Positions 50,744-59,472 of a stretch of 64,000 bases of DNA are shown piece after piece (position 1 is the stretch's first letter; each line of letters starts with the position of its first letter). Under the pieces are notes generated by a model, which saw only the letters and a list, made by a program, of their open reading frames with translations, did not search any database and was not told the origin of the DNA. The DNA is from Algoriphagus oliviformis (GTDB lineage: Bacteria > Bacteroidota > Bacteroidia > Cytophagales > Cyclobacteriaceae): NCBI RefSeq assembly GCF_017254915.1, contig NZ_JAFKCT010000011.1, positions 1 through 64,000 on the forward strand, written 5' to 3'. A program made the position numbers and the translations under genes.

Positions 50744-52087
50744 TCATTTATTTCTTGAAAAAGTGATCCTTTCCCCTTTCTTCTCCTCATGAAACTCGCC
50801 CTGATCGTACACCAAGTGTCCGGAAACAATGGTTTGGGTTACTTTGGAGCGGAAGGTATGCCCTTCGAAAGGGGACCAGCCGCACTTGGAGAGGATGTTG
50901 TCTTTGGCCACCATCCATGGAGAATCCAAGTCCACCAACACCAAATCGGCGAAATAGCCCTCACGGATGAAGCCCCTTTCCTTGATTTGGAAAAGGCGGG
51001 CGACATTGTGCGACATTTTCTGCGCGATAGTCTCCAGGCTGATTTTTCCCTGATGGTAAAAGTCCAGCATCGCCACGAGGCTGTGCTGGATCAGCGGGCC
51101 GCCTGAGGGAGCCTTGAGGTAGGTCATGGATTTTTCCTCCAGGGTATGCGGGGCATGGTCGGTCGCGATCACGTCTATGGTGTCGTCCAGCATGGCTTGG
51201 AAGATCTTTTCGCGATCATTGGCGGTCTTCACGGCAGGGTTCCACTTGATCAGGTTGCCTTTGGTGGCGTAGTCCTCTTCCGAAAACCACATGTGGTGGA
51301 TGCAGGCCTCGGCGGTCACGCGCTTTTCCTCCAAGGGAATCGAGTTGTCAAAGAGCTCCAGTTCCTTGGCAGTGCTGATGTGGAGGATGTGGAGCTTGGT
51401 GCCATACTTCTTTGCCATGGCGACGGCCCTGCTGGATGCGTCGTAGCAGGCCTCCTCGGAGCGGATCTTGGGGTGATATTTCACGGGGATGTCCTCGCCA
51501 TAGATCGCCTTGAATTCTTCCAGATTGGCTTTGATGATATGGTCGTTTTCGCTGTGGATGGCGATCAGGGTCTTGCATTCTTTGAAGATCTGCTCCAAAA
51601 CTTCGGGATTGTCCACCAGCATATTGCCGGTCGAGGAGCCCTGGAAGACCTTTACCCCGCAGACATTCTCGGGATTGACCTTGAGGATTTCTTCCAAGTT
51701 GTCGTTGGTCGCGCCGAAGAAGAAGGAGTAATTCGCCAGGGAAACCTCCGAAGCGCGCTTGTACTTTTCTTCCAGCAGATCAATGGTGACGGTCTGAGGG
51801 ACGGTGTTGGGCATCTCCATGTAGGTGGTGGTACCACCAGCTACGCCGGCTTTTGCCTCGGTGTAGATCTCGGCCTTGTGCGTGAGGCCCGGTTCGCGAA
51901 AGTGTACCTGGTCGTCGATCACCCCGGGAAAAAGGTGCTTTCCGCGCGCGTCGATGCGGATGTCGGCGGATTCTCCGCTGAGGTCGGTGCCGATTTTGGC
52001 GATGCGGCCATCGCTGACCAACACATCGCCCGGACTAATCCGGCCTTCATTGACTATATTTGCGCCGGTGATCAGGATACTTTTCAT
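50744..52087 (-). CDS. pyrC: Dihydroorotase (class I type)
   Basis: A 447-aa amidohydrolase, third step of pyrimidine synthesis (carbamoyl-aspartate to dihydroorotate). Metal-site segments are present: carboxylated Lys in VKVFQGSSTG, His in IAIHSEND, His in HILHIST, Asp in VIATDHAPHT. However the N-terminal motif that normally reads HxH is D-D-Q-V-H-F (IDDQVHFREPG), with Gln in place of the first zinc-ligand His. The FREPG substrate loop is intact. This variant seems shared by other Bacteroidota dihydroorotases from memory. A TATTTTTG box at 52129-52122 may be its -7 element; the -33 TTG is absent. Confidence 0.9.
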   Translation of the reverse strand: MKSILITGANIVNEGRISPGDVLVSDGRIAKIGTDLSGESADIRIDARGKHLFPGVIDDQVHFREPGLTHKAEIYTEAKAGVAGGTTTYMEMPNTVPQTVTIDLLEEKYKRASEVSLANYSFFFGATNDNLEEILKVNPENVCGVKVFQGSSTGNMLVDNPEVLEQIFKECKTLIAIHSENDHIIKANLEEFKAIYGEDIPVKYHPKIRSEEACYDASSRAVAMAKKYGTKLHILHISTAKELELFDNSIPLEEKRVTAEACIHHMWFSEEDYATKGNLIKWNPAVKTANDREKIFQAMLDDTIDVIATDHAPHTLEEKSMTYLKAPSGGPLIQHSLVAMLDFYHQGKISLETIAQKMSHNVARLFQIKERGFIREGYFADLVLVDLDSPWMVAKDNILSKCGWSPFEGHTFRSKVTQTIVSGHLVYDQGEFHEEKKGERITFSRNK

Positions 52088-52135
52088 CGTGTGTTTCGTT
52101 TTCGATTTTCAGATTTCTCTCCAAAAATAACAATC

Positions 52136-53497
52136 ATGAGTGATGAGGCCCTAGGTTTTGATGCTTTTAAGCTAAACAGGCAATTGCTGGATGCAGTGGC
52201 TGCCGCAGGCTATAGCCAGCCGACCCCGATCCAGCAGAAGGCCATCCCGCTCGCGCTGGCTGGTCACGATGTGCTGGGGATCGCCCAGACCGGTACCGGA
52301 AAGACCGCTGCCTACGTGCTGCCGCTCCTGATGAAGGTCAAGTATGCGCAGGGGGCCTTTCCCCGTGCGTTGATTTTGGCACCCACGCGGGAGCTGGTCA
52401 TGCAGATCGAGGAGGTGGCCAAGGCGCTGGCGCAAAACACTGATCTGCGTCTTGTCAGTCTCTACGGCGGCTTGGGGCCAAAGACCCAAATCGAAAACAT
52501 CACGGCTGGTGTGGATATCATCATCTCCACGCCGGGGCGATTCATGGACCTGTATCGCAAAGGGACTATCCTGACCAAGGAAATCAAAACCATGGTGCTG
52601 GATGAGGCGGACAAGATCATGGACATGGGCTTTATGCCGCAGATCCGCGCGATCCTGGAAGTGATCCCCGTGAAGCGTCAAAACCTGCTTTTCTCCGCCA
52701 CGTTCAGCTCACGCGTCGAGACCTTGTCCGAGGAGTTTTTGGAGTTTCCTGAGAAAGTGGAAGTCACCCCTTCCGCCACCACGGCGGAGACCATCGACCA
52801 GGTGAAGTATTTGGTGCCAAACATAAAGACCAAGATCAACCTGCTGGCCCATTTGTTGGAAAGCGAGGAGATCAGCCGCGCGATCATTTTCACCCGCAGC
52901 CGCAAAAATGCCGAGTCGGTATTCAGCTTCCTGGATCGCAAGCACATGGGCGAGATCCGCGTCATCCACGCCAACAAAGGCCAAAACACGCGGATCAACT
53001 CCATGGAAGACTTCAAGGCCGGTGACGTGCGCTTGCTGGTCGCGACGGACGTGGCCTCCCGCGGACTGGACGTGACGATGGTGTCGCATGTGATCAATTT
53101 TGACGTGCCGCTGATCTACGAGGACTATGTGCACCGCATCGGGCGAACTGGCCGAGCTGAAAACGAAGGCAAAGCCATTACTTTCATCAATCCCGCCGAA
53201 GCCTATCATTTTGAGCGCATCGAAGAGCTGATCCGCATGGCGGTAGAAGAGCTTGAAATCCCCAGCGCCGTGGAGGTACCGCCCACGCCTTTCGAAGAAA
53301 AGCAGGCCTACGCACGCGAGCTGGACAAGCTGAAGCAAAAGGAAAATCCCGACTACAAGGGTGCCTTCCATGACAAAAAGGCTGTTGCTCCCAAAGTCAA
53401 TATCGGCAAAGGGGAAAAAGTGAAAGCAAAGAAACACACCAAGAAGCCGAATAGGAATCAGCTCAAGACGAAGAACCAGAAGAATAAAGGAAAATAA
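52136..53497 (+). CDS. DEAD-box RNA helicase, RhlE-like
   Basis: ATG 52136 gives 453 aa beginning MSDEALGFDAFKLNRQLLD. Helicase motifs in order: Q motif (YSQPTPIQQKAIP), Walker A AQTGTGKT, PTRELV, STPGRF, DEAD in VLDEADKIMD, SAT in LFSATFSS, and HRIGRTGRAE, followed by a basic C-terminal tail (KAKKHTKKPNRNQLKTKN) for RNA binding. The reading frame stays open for 330 codons upstream, antisense to the dihydroorotase gene; that part has no helicase homology and is not included. Possible roles are rRNA maturation or mRNA decay. Confidence 0.95.
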   Translation: MSDEALGFDAFKLNRQLLDAVAAAGYSQPTPIQQKAIPLALAGHDVLGIAQTGTGKTAAYVLPLLMKVKYAQGAFPRALILAPTRELVMQIEEVAKALAQNTDLRLVSLYGGLGPKTQIENITAGVDIIISTPGRFMDLYRKGTILTKEIKTMVLDEADKIMDMGFMPQIRAILEVIPVKRQNLLFSATFSSRVETLSEEFLEFPEKVEVTPSATTAETIDQVKYLVPNIKTKINLLAHLLESEEISRAIIFTRSRKNAESVFSFLDRKHMGEIRVIHANKGQNTRINSMEDFKAGDVRLLVATDVASRGLDVTMVSHVINFDVPLIYEDYVHRIGRTGRAENEGKAITFINPAEAYHFERIEELIRMAVEELEIPSAVEVPPTPFEEKQAYARELDKLKQKENPDYKGAFHDKKAVAPKVNIGKGEKVKAKKHTKKPNRNQLKTKNQKNKGK

Positions 53498-53499
53498 AT

Positions 53500-53523
53500 A
53501 AGGCCCCGAATTTCGGGGCCTTT
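53500..53523. terminator. Bidirectional terminator, helicase / M28 peptidase
   Basis: AAGGCCCCGAA-TT-TCGGGGCCTT between convergent genes, with TTTGCTTTT on the plus side and AT-rich sequence on the other. Confidence 0.9.
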
Positions 53524-53527
53524 GCTT

Positions 53528-55024
53528 TTATCTGTCGGTTCTGGTATTCGTACCATCCACTCGGATTCGGTTTTCTCTATTTGCCACATCCCACGCGGTG
53601 TAGAAGATCAATCTTGCCCGTTTGGTCATCAGCGGGAATTCGATTTTGTCCACGGTGTCAGTCACCTGGTGATAGTCGTCATGCACGCCGTTGAAGAAGA
53701 ACGCAATCGGGATATTGTGCTTCGCAAAGTTGTAATGGTCGGATCGGTAGTAGAAGCGGTTCGGATCGTCGGCCGCATCATAGCGGTAGTCCAAGATCAG
53801 GTCCGAATAGGTGATGTTGTTGTATTCCACGATTTTTTTCAGATCTGTGGACAGCATCTCCGAGCCGATCACGTACACAAAGTCCGTGTTGGAAGAGTCC
53901 TGATATTCGTAGTCAATCCGTCCCACCATGTCTATGTTGAGGTTCAGCACCGTATTTTCCAGAGGGAAAATTGGGTGGTCAGAGTAGTATTCGGAGCCCA
54001 AGAGGCCTTTTTCCTCGCCCGTCACATTGAGGAAAAGGATAGATCTACGAGGTCTGTTTCCTTCTTTGGCTGCAGTGGCAAAAGCCTCGGCAATCTCCAT
54101 CACGGAGACCGTTCCTGATCCGTCGTCATCGGCACCGTTGAAGACTTCGCCTTCGCTGCTCACGCCTACGTGGTCATAGTGGGAGGAGATCACGATCACT
54201 TCTTCTTTTTTGTCGGTACCCTCCAGGAAGCCCATCACGTTGTAGGCCTCGACGGGAGTCTTGGTTTTTACGACTTGGTAGCTGGCTTTTTGTGAAGCGA
54301 TGGTCTCAGGGCTGGCTTTGGCAGCTTCCTTCAGTGTTTCCACTGGAGTACCAAAGAGCTGGGCCATTTTGTCCGAGCTCACCATGAAGATGGGACGCTG
54401 TTTGGTCTCTTGGTCAAAGCCGATCCGGCCCTTTCCAGCGAGGGATTTGTATCGGTTGGCTATGCGGTCAAAATTGGCCTGGCCTTCCATGCTTACGATC
54501 ACGATGCCGGCCGCGCCTGCGTCCATGACTTTGGTCACGAGGTCGTTGCTGCGCACACCTACCGCCCAAAGGCCGACCAGCTTGCCCTTCAGGTCTACTT
54601 TTGCGAGGTTTTCCTCAGTCACCAGGCCTAGGAATACCAGCTCGGTCTTGGCCGCTTTGGCCATGTCTCCATCGCCGACAAAGACGAAGTCTTGGTTTTC
54701 GACCAGTTTGGACTTGCCCACTTGCAGGGTTACCTTGTTGAAGGTCGAGCTCACGAGCGGGACGTTTTGGAAATAGCTGCCGTCTACAGGGCCAGTCAGG
54801 CCGTGGCTTTTGTAGAAGTCCGCCAGGTAGTTGGCGGCGAGTTTTCCCTCTTCCGAGCCGGTGTCGCGGCCTTTCATTTCATCCGATGCCAAGTGGGTAA
54901 GGTGCTTGGTCAGATCGGCTGCGGTGATGGTATTGGCATACTTCACCTGAGCGGGGGCTTGCGCAAAGCTCGGCAGGGCCAAAGCTGCGGTCAAGGCTCC
55001 GCTTAGAATCAATCCTTTATTCAT
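53528..55024 (-). CDS. Secreted M28 family zinc aminopeptidase
   Basis: A 498-aa protein with a signal peptide (ILSGALTAALALPSFAQ). A PA-like insert lies at about residues 120-250; the M28 catalytic domain follows with the di-zinc residues in ISSHYDHVG, NGADDDGSGT, VTGEEKGLLGS, NIDMVGR and a C-terminal GVHDDYHQVTDT. Likely periplasmic or surface removal of N-terminal residues from peptides. Monocistronic, convergent with the helicase gene. Confidence 0.92.
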   Translation of the reverse strand: MNKGLILSGALTAALALPSFAQAPAQVKYANTITAADLTKHLTHLASDEMKGRDTGSEEGKLAANYLADFYKSHGLTGPVDGSYFQNVPLVSSTFNKVTLQVGKSKLVENQDFVFVGDGDMAKAAKTELVFLGLVTEENLAKVDLKGKLVGLWAVGVRSNDLVTKVMDAGAAGIVIVSMEGQANFDRIANRYKSLAGKGRIGFDQETKQRPIFMVSSDKMAQLFGTPVETLKEAAKASPETIASQKASYQVVKTKTPVEAYNVMGFLEGTDKKEEVIVISSHYDHVGVSSEGEVFNGADDDGSGTVSVMEIAEAFATAAKEGNRPRRSILFLNVTGEEKGLLGSEYYSDHPIFPLENTVLNLNIDMVGRIDYEYQDSSNTDFVYVIGSEMLSTDLKKIVEYNNITYSDLILDYRYDAADDPNRFYYRSDHYNFAKHNIPIAFFFNGVHDDYHQVTDTVDKIEFPLMTKRARLIFYTAWDVANRENRIRVDGTNTRTDR

Positions 55025-55150
55025 ACAATTTTGCGATTAGGGCCCTAAACTAGACAAATTTTTAAGCCCCCGAAAAACCGTTTATATAGAAGGCTAGTTT
55101 TTAAGGGGAAATTATTGGGGGCTGACAAAGTCTTTTCCTCTAAGAAATAG

Positions 55151-55158
55151 TACCTTTG
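55151..55158 (+). promoter_or_regulatory. Putative -7 box of gcvP (TACCTTTG)
   Basis: A full match to TAnnTTTG 60 bp before the start codon; no TTG at 19-20 bp upstream, so the -33 element is weak or replaced by an activator. Confidence 0.5.
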
Positions 55159-55217
55159 CGGTCGAAAACCCGGGGTGCTACCCAACCCAAATAGGTCATA
55201 CTACCCAAACGTACTTT

Positions 55218-58106
55218 ATGAAGATCAATCTTTCCAATGCTGTCAAATTTGAGAGCAGACACAACGGCCCGACCGAAGGAGAAATCTCACAGATGCTGGA
55301 GAAAATCGGAGCCTCTTCCCTGGATGAACTCATCAACCAAACTGTGCCGGAATCGATCCGCTCCCCGCGTCCGTTGGATCTTCCAAAGGCGAAATTGGAG
55401 TCCGAGTTTTTGGCCGACTTCAAAAAGCTGGCTTCCAAAAACAAAGTGTTCAAATCCTTCATCGGCTTGGGCTACTATGACACCGTGGTGCCAGGCGTGG
55501 TGCTGAGAAACGTGCTGGAAAACCCAGGATGGTACACTGCCTACACTCCCTATCAGGCTGAGATCGCCCAGGGCCGACTGGAAGCGCTGATCAACTTCCA
55601 GACCGTGGTCATGGAGCTGACCGGCATGGACCTCGCCAATGCTTCTCTCCTCGACGAGGGAACTGCCGCGGCTGAGGCGATGACGATGCTCCACGCCGTA
55701 AAGCCAAGGGAAAAGAAGACCGCCAACAAGTTTTTTGTGGACGAAAAGGTATTCCCACAGACCAAGGCCATCTTGGTTACCCGTGCGGAGCCGGTCGGCA
55801 TCGAGCTGGTCTTCGGGTCGCTTTCGAGCTTGGACCTCACCGATCCGGAGCTATACGGCTTGCTGATCCAATACCCCAATGCTGATGGCGCGGTGTCCGA
55901 CTATTCTGCTTTGGTAGCTGCCGCAAAGGAAAACAAAGTCACCACGGCTTTTGCCGCTGATTTGTTGGCTTTGACCTTGCTGACCGCTCCGGGTGAAATG
56001 GGAGCAGATGTAGTCATCGGTTCTGCCCAGCGATTCGGCGTACCGATGGGCTATGGTGGACCCCACGCCGGATTTTTTGCCACCAAAGAAGAATACAAAA
56101 GACAGATCCCAGGCCGTATCATCGGCGTGTCTGTGGACAAAGCTGGCAACAAAGCCTATCGTATGGCGCTCCAGACCCGTGAGCAGCACATCAAGCGCGA
56201 AAAGGCGACCTCCAATATCTGTACTGCCCAGGTGCTCCTGAGCGTGATGGCCAGTTTCTACGCGGTCTATCACGGTCCCCAAGGCTTGAAAAACATCGCC
56301 CTGAGGGCGCACGGCTTGGCTAAACTGACGGCACAAGCCCTCAAGCAAGTAGGTCTCAACGTAGCCGATCAGGCATTCTTTGACACCATCCAGGTGAAGA
56401 TGAGCGACGTGGCCAGAGAGCGGGTGAGGGGCTTGGCGCTGGGCGCAAAGATGAACTTCCGCTACGAGACTGACTCCGTATTCATCTCTTTTGACGAGAC
56501 CAAGACGCTGGAAGATGTGAAGACCATCGTGAAGATCTTCGCAGCGGAAGAAGGCAAGCATACCCTGGATCTGAACGAACTGGTAGAAAACCTGCAGCTT
56601 GACTTTCCCGAAGGCCTGAAGCGCAAGTCCGATTACCTGACCCATCCGGTATTCAACAGCTACCATGCCGAGCATGAGATGCTGAGATACATCAAGCGAC
56701 TGGAAAACAAGGACCTTTCCCTGGTTCACTCCATGATTTCCCTGGGTTCCTGCACCATGAAGCTCAATGCGACTGCGGAGATGATTCCTGTGACTTGGCC
56801 GGAATTTGGCCAGCTGCACCCTTTTGCGCCTATGGACCAGGCGCTGGGCTATCAGGAGCTTTTCACCAACCTGAGAACTTGGCTTTCCGAGATTACTGGT
56901 TTTGCCGATACCTCCCTTCAGCCTAACTCTGGCGCGCAGGGTGAGTACGCTGGTCTGATGGTGATCCGAGCCTACCACATGAGCCGAGGCGAAGGCCACA
57001 GAAATGTATCCCTCATCCCTACCTCTGCCCACGGCACCAACCCCGCGTCGGCCGTCATGGCAGGTATGAAGGTGGTCTTGGTGAAATGTGACGAAAAAGG
57101 AAATATCGATATCGAGGATTTGAGACAGCGGGCAGAAGAGCACGCAAGTGATCTCTCTTGCCTCATGGTCACCTATCCTTCTACCCACGGGGTGTTCGAG
57201 GAAGGGATTCGCGAGATCTGCGACATCATCCACCAAAATGGCGGCCAAGTCTATATGGACGGAGCCAACATGAACGCCCAAGTAGGACTGACCTCTCCGG
57301 GAGGCATCGGCGCCGATGTGTGCCACCTGAACCTGCATAAGACCTTCTGTATCCCCCACGGAGGTGGCGGGCCAGGCATGGGGCCAATCTGCGTAGCCAG
57401 CCATTTGGCGCCTTTCCTTCCTGGCAACCCACTGGTGAAAACCGGGGGTGAGCAGGCTGTGTCGGCGGTTTCTTCCGCTCCATACGGCAGCGCGAGCATT
57501 TTGCCGATCTCCTACGCCTACATCGCGATGATGGGCGGAGACGGACTGACCAACGCCACCAAGATGGCTATCCTCAACGCCAACTACATCAAGGAAAGAC
57601 TTAGCGGACACTACCCAATTCTCTATACCGGCACCAAAGGCCGCGCGGCGCACGAGATGATCGTGGACTGCCGTGGCTTCAAGGAAGCTGGAGTGGAAGT
57701 GGAGGATATCGCGAAGCGTCTCATGGACTATGGTTTCCATGCACCGACCGTGTCCTTCCCGGTAGCGGGTACGCTGATGATCGAGCCGACTGAGTCTGAG
57801 ACCAAAGCTGAACTGGATAAATTCTGTGACGCGCTGATTGCCATTCGCGAAGAGATCCGCGAGATCGAAAACGGTACCGCAGATCGCGAAAACAACGTGT
57901 TGAAAAATGCTCCGCACACTGCCACCATGGTCTTGACCGGGGAGTGGAATCAGCCTTACTCCAGAGAGAAGGCGGTGTATCCACTGGCTTATGTGAAGGA
58001 AAGCAAATTCTGGCCAACCGTACGCAGAATCGACTCTGCCTATGGGGACAGAAACCTGATGTGTAGCTGTATTCCTACTGAGGAATTTGCCAAGGAACTG
58101 GCTTAA
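55218..58106 (+). CDS. gcvP: Glycine dehydrogenase (decarboxylating), P protein
   Basis: The 962-aa single-chain P protein of the glycine cleavage system: decarboxylates glycine and hands the aminomethyl group to lipoyl-GcvH. Both halves of the fused alpha/beta form are present; the PLP-binding Lys is in HLNLHKTFCIPHGGGGPG (about residue 704) and the conserved MGYGGPHAGFF lies in the N-terminal half. Other gcv genes (gcvT, gcvH) are not nearby. LipA and Lpd, both needed by the same system, are encoded elsewhere in the window. It ends at a bidirectional terminator. Confidence 0.97.
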   Translation: MKINLSNAVKFESRHNGPTEGEISQMLEKIGASSLDELINQTVPESIRSPRPLDLPKAKLESEFLADFKKLASKNKVFKSFIGLGYYDTVVPGVVLRNVLENPGWYTAYTPYQAEIAQGRLEALINFQTVVMELTGMDLANASLLDEGTAAAEAMTMLHAVKPREKKTANKFFVDEKVFPQTKAILVTRAEPVGIELVFGSLSSLDLTDPELYGLLIQYPNADGAVSDYSALVAAAKENKVTTAFAADLLALTLLTAPGEMGADVVIGSAQRFGVPMGYGGPHAGFFATKEEYKRQIPGRIIGVSVDKAGNKAYRMALQTREQHIKREKATSNICTAQVLLSVMASFYAVYHGPQGLKNIALRAHGLAKLTAQALKQVGLNVADQAFFDTIQVKMSDVARERVRGLALGAKMNFRYETDSVFISFDETKTLEDVKTIVKIFAAEEGKHTLDLNELVENLQLDFPEGLKRKSDYLTHPVFNSYHAEHEMLRYIKRLENKDLSLVHSMISLGSCTMKLNATAEMIPVTWPEFGQLHPFAPMDQALGYQELFTNLRTWLSEITGFADTSLQPNSGAQGEYAGLMVIRAYHMSRGEGHRNVSLIPTSAHGTNPASAVMAGMKVVLVKCDEKGNIDIEDLRQRAEEHASDLSCLMVTYPSTHGVFEEGIREICDIIHQNGGQVYMDGANMNAQVGLTSPGGIGADVCHLNLHKTFCIPHGGGGPGMGPICVASHLAPFLPGNPLVKTGGEQAVSAVSSAPYGSASILPISYAYIAMMGGDGLTNATKMAILNANYIKERLSGHYPILYTGTKGRAAHEMIVDCRGFKEAGVEVEDIAKRLMDYGFHAPTVSFPVAGTLMIEPTESETKAELDKFCDALIAIREEIREIENGTADRENNVLKNAPHTATMVLTGEWNQPYSREKAVYPLAYVKESKFWPTVRRIDSAYGDRNLMCSCIPTEEFAKELA

Positions 58107-58127
58107 TTGAAAGTGAATAAAAAGTGA

Positions 58128-58160
58128 GAAAGGCTGCCCTCGGGTAGCCTTTCTTGTTTT
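58128..58160. terminator. Bidirectional terminator between gcvP and the membrane-protein gene
   Basis: AGAAAGGCTGCCC-TC-GGGTAGCCTTTCT between convergent genes, ending TTGTTTT. Confidence 0.83.
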
Positions 58161-58458
58161 AGTCAGCCGGAGCGTTGTTTGGTTCGGAGAGCTCGATTTC
58201 CAGCCCGCCAAATTTGCTCGCGACAAAATTGTAGATGAAGGCTCCCAGCGCTCCAAATACAAACCCGATCAAACCGTACAGGATTGGCGTGATGATCAGC
58301 ATGGCTATGCCAAAGCCGCCTCCTGGCATGTCGTTGAATGTTGGAAGAAAACTGAACATCAGCGCATAAAGTATTCCGATAAAAACACCCAGGAAACCCA
58401 ACGTGAGGCCATAGACTTTGGCGGCGGAACCTACTCCGATTCTTTTCACTACTTGCAT
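58159..58458 (-). CDS. Small membrane protein, DUF3566-like topology
   Basis: Starting at ATG 58458 it has 99 aa (MQVVKRIGVGSAAKVYGLT); the open frame reaches 58512, but those extra residues lie in the lipA terminator region. Two hydrophobic helices (LTLGFLGVFIGILYALMF and IAMLIITPILYGLIGFVFGALGAFIYNF) flank a short Gly-rich loop. It resembles DUF3566-type small membrane proteins in length and layout. Function unknown. Confidence 0.72.
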   Translation of the reverse strand: MQVVKRIGVGSAAKVYGLTLGFLGVFIGILYALMFSFLPTFNDMPGGGFGIAMLIITPILYGLIGFVFGALGAFIYNFVASKFGGLEIELSEPNNAPAD

Positions 58459-58494
58459 AAAAAGTTTAGCTATTATTTTGAAAAATATAGGCAT

Positions 58495-58523
58495 AAAAAA
58501 AGCTCGTTGCAAAACGGGCTTTT
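58495..58523 (-). terminator. Terminator after lipA
   Basis: On the minus strand AAAAGCCCGTT, TTGC, AACGAGCTTTTTTT (one mismatch). Confidence 0.82.
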
Positions 58524-58540
58524 AAATTCTAAAGGTATTC

Positions 58541-59419
58541 TCAGACGTGAACGTGTCTCTCGGCGTGGTAGGAAGATCGTACCAAAGGCCCAGACTCCAC
58601 GTACTTCAATCCTCTGGCCAATCCTTCTTCCCTGTAGTGCGCAAAAAGATCCGGATGGATAAATTCCGCCACCTCGATGTGCATTTTGGTTGGCTGGAGG
58701 TATTGTCCCAAAGTTAGGATGTCGCAGCCGTGGGCGGCGAGGTCATCCATGGCTTTGTAGACTTCTTCTTTGGTCTCACCGAGTCCGAGCATAATGCCGG
58801 TTTTGGTGCGCTTGCCATACTCTTTGGTCAGTTTGATCTGCTCCAGGGAGCGCTCGTATTTGGCTTGGGGTCTTACCCTGCGGTAGAGGCTACCCACGGT
58901 TTCCATATTATGGGAGACGACTTCCTGACCGCCCTCGATCATGCGATACAGGGCGTCCCAGTTGGACTTCACGTCCGGGATCAAGGTCTCGATGGTGGTT
59001 TCCGGAGAGCGTTCTTTGGTCTGTACCACGGTTTGGTACCAGATCTCGGCACCGCGGTCTTTGAGCTCGTCACGGTTGACGGAGGTGATCACGGCATGCT
59101 TTACGCCCATGAGCTGGATCGCTTCGGCGACCCTTCTAGGCTCGTCGGTGTCGTACTCTGGAGGCCTGCCCGTAGCCACTGCACAAAAGGAACAGGAGCG
59201 GGTGCAGACATTTCCCAAAATCATAAAGGTGGCCGTACCGGCTCCCCAGCACTCGCCCATGTTGGGGCAATTGCCGCTTTCGCAGATCGTGTGGAGCTTG
59301 TGCTCATCCACGAGTTTTCTGACTTTGGCGTATTCTTTTCCTACGGGCAGCTTCACGCGCAGCCAGTCTGGCTTTTTGCGACGGGTAGCTTCCTCGGATA
59401 TTACGGGTAATTCAATCAT
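58541..59419 (-). CDS. lipA: Lipoyl synthase
   Basis: A 292-aa radical-SAM enzyme that inserts two sulfurs into octanoyl groups on lipoyl domains. Both iron-sulfur clusters are supported: the auxiliary-cluster motif C-x4-C-x5-C in CESGNCPNMGEC, and the radical-SAM motif CTRSCSFC. The C-terminal RSSYHAERH holds the auxiliary-cluster Ser. Its products are the cofactors of SucB and GcvH, linking it to sucAB and gcvP in the same window. It has a good promoter directly upstream and a terminator. Confidence 0.97.
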   Translation of the reverse strand: MIELPVISEEATRRKKPDWLRVKLPVGKEYAKVRKLVDEHKLHTICESGNCPNMGECWGAGTATFMILGNVCTRSCSFCAVATGRPPEYDTDEPRRVAEAIQLMGVKHAVITSVNRDELKDRGAEIWYQTVVQTKERSPETTIETLIPDVKSNWDALYRMIEGGQEVVSHNMETVGSLYRRVRPQAKYERSLEQIKLTKEYGKRTKTGIMLGLGETKEEVYKAMDDLAAHGCDILTLGQYLQPTKMHIEVAEFIHPDLFAHYREEGLARGLKYVESGPLVRSSYHAERHVHV

Positions 59420-59436
59420 CTCTTTCAGATTTGGTA

Positions 59437-59466
59437 CAAAGGTAAACAGACCGTGCCAAAAGCCAA
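59437..59466 (-). promoter_or_regulatory. Promoter TTG-N19-TACCTTTG of lipA
   Basis: On the minus strand TTG (59466-59464), 19 bp, TACCTTTG (59444-59437), giving a leader of about 10-15 nt before the ATG. Confidence 0.75.
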
Positions 59467-59472
59467 TTCCAT

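Noticed and set aside
50317..50829. 170-codon frame through the tRNA-His region
   Set aside because: It crosses a tRNA, a terminator and the 3' end of pyrC; no protein-like content.
51146..52135. 330-codon upstream extension of the DEAD-box helicase
   Set aside because: Runs antisense through pyrC and lacks helicase homology; the family-typical N terminus starts at ATG 52136.
55159..55217. Possible riboswitch in the gcvP leader
   Set aside because: The 55-nt leader contains GGGT-GCT-ACCC and other short complementary runs, but does not match glycine, TPP, SAM-II or THF aptamer cores that I can recognise.
55851..58262. 803-codon open frame antisense to gcvP
   Set aside because: No signal, motif or family resemblance; gcvP on the other strand is fully supported. 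Long antisense frames arise here because TTA, CTA and TCA codons are rare in highly expressed GC-rich-third-position genes.
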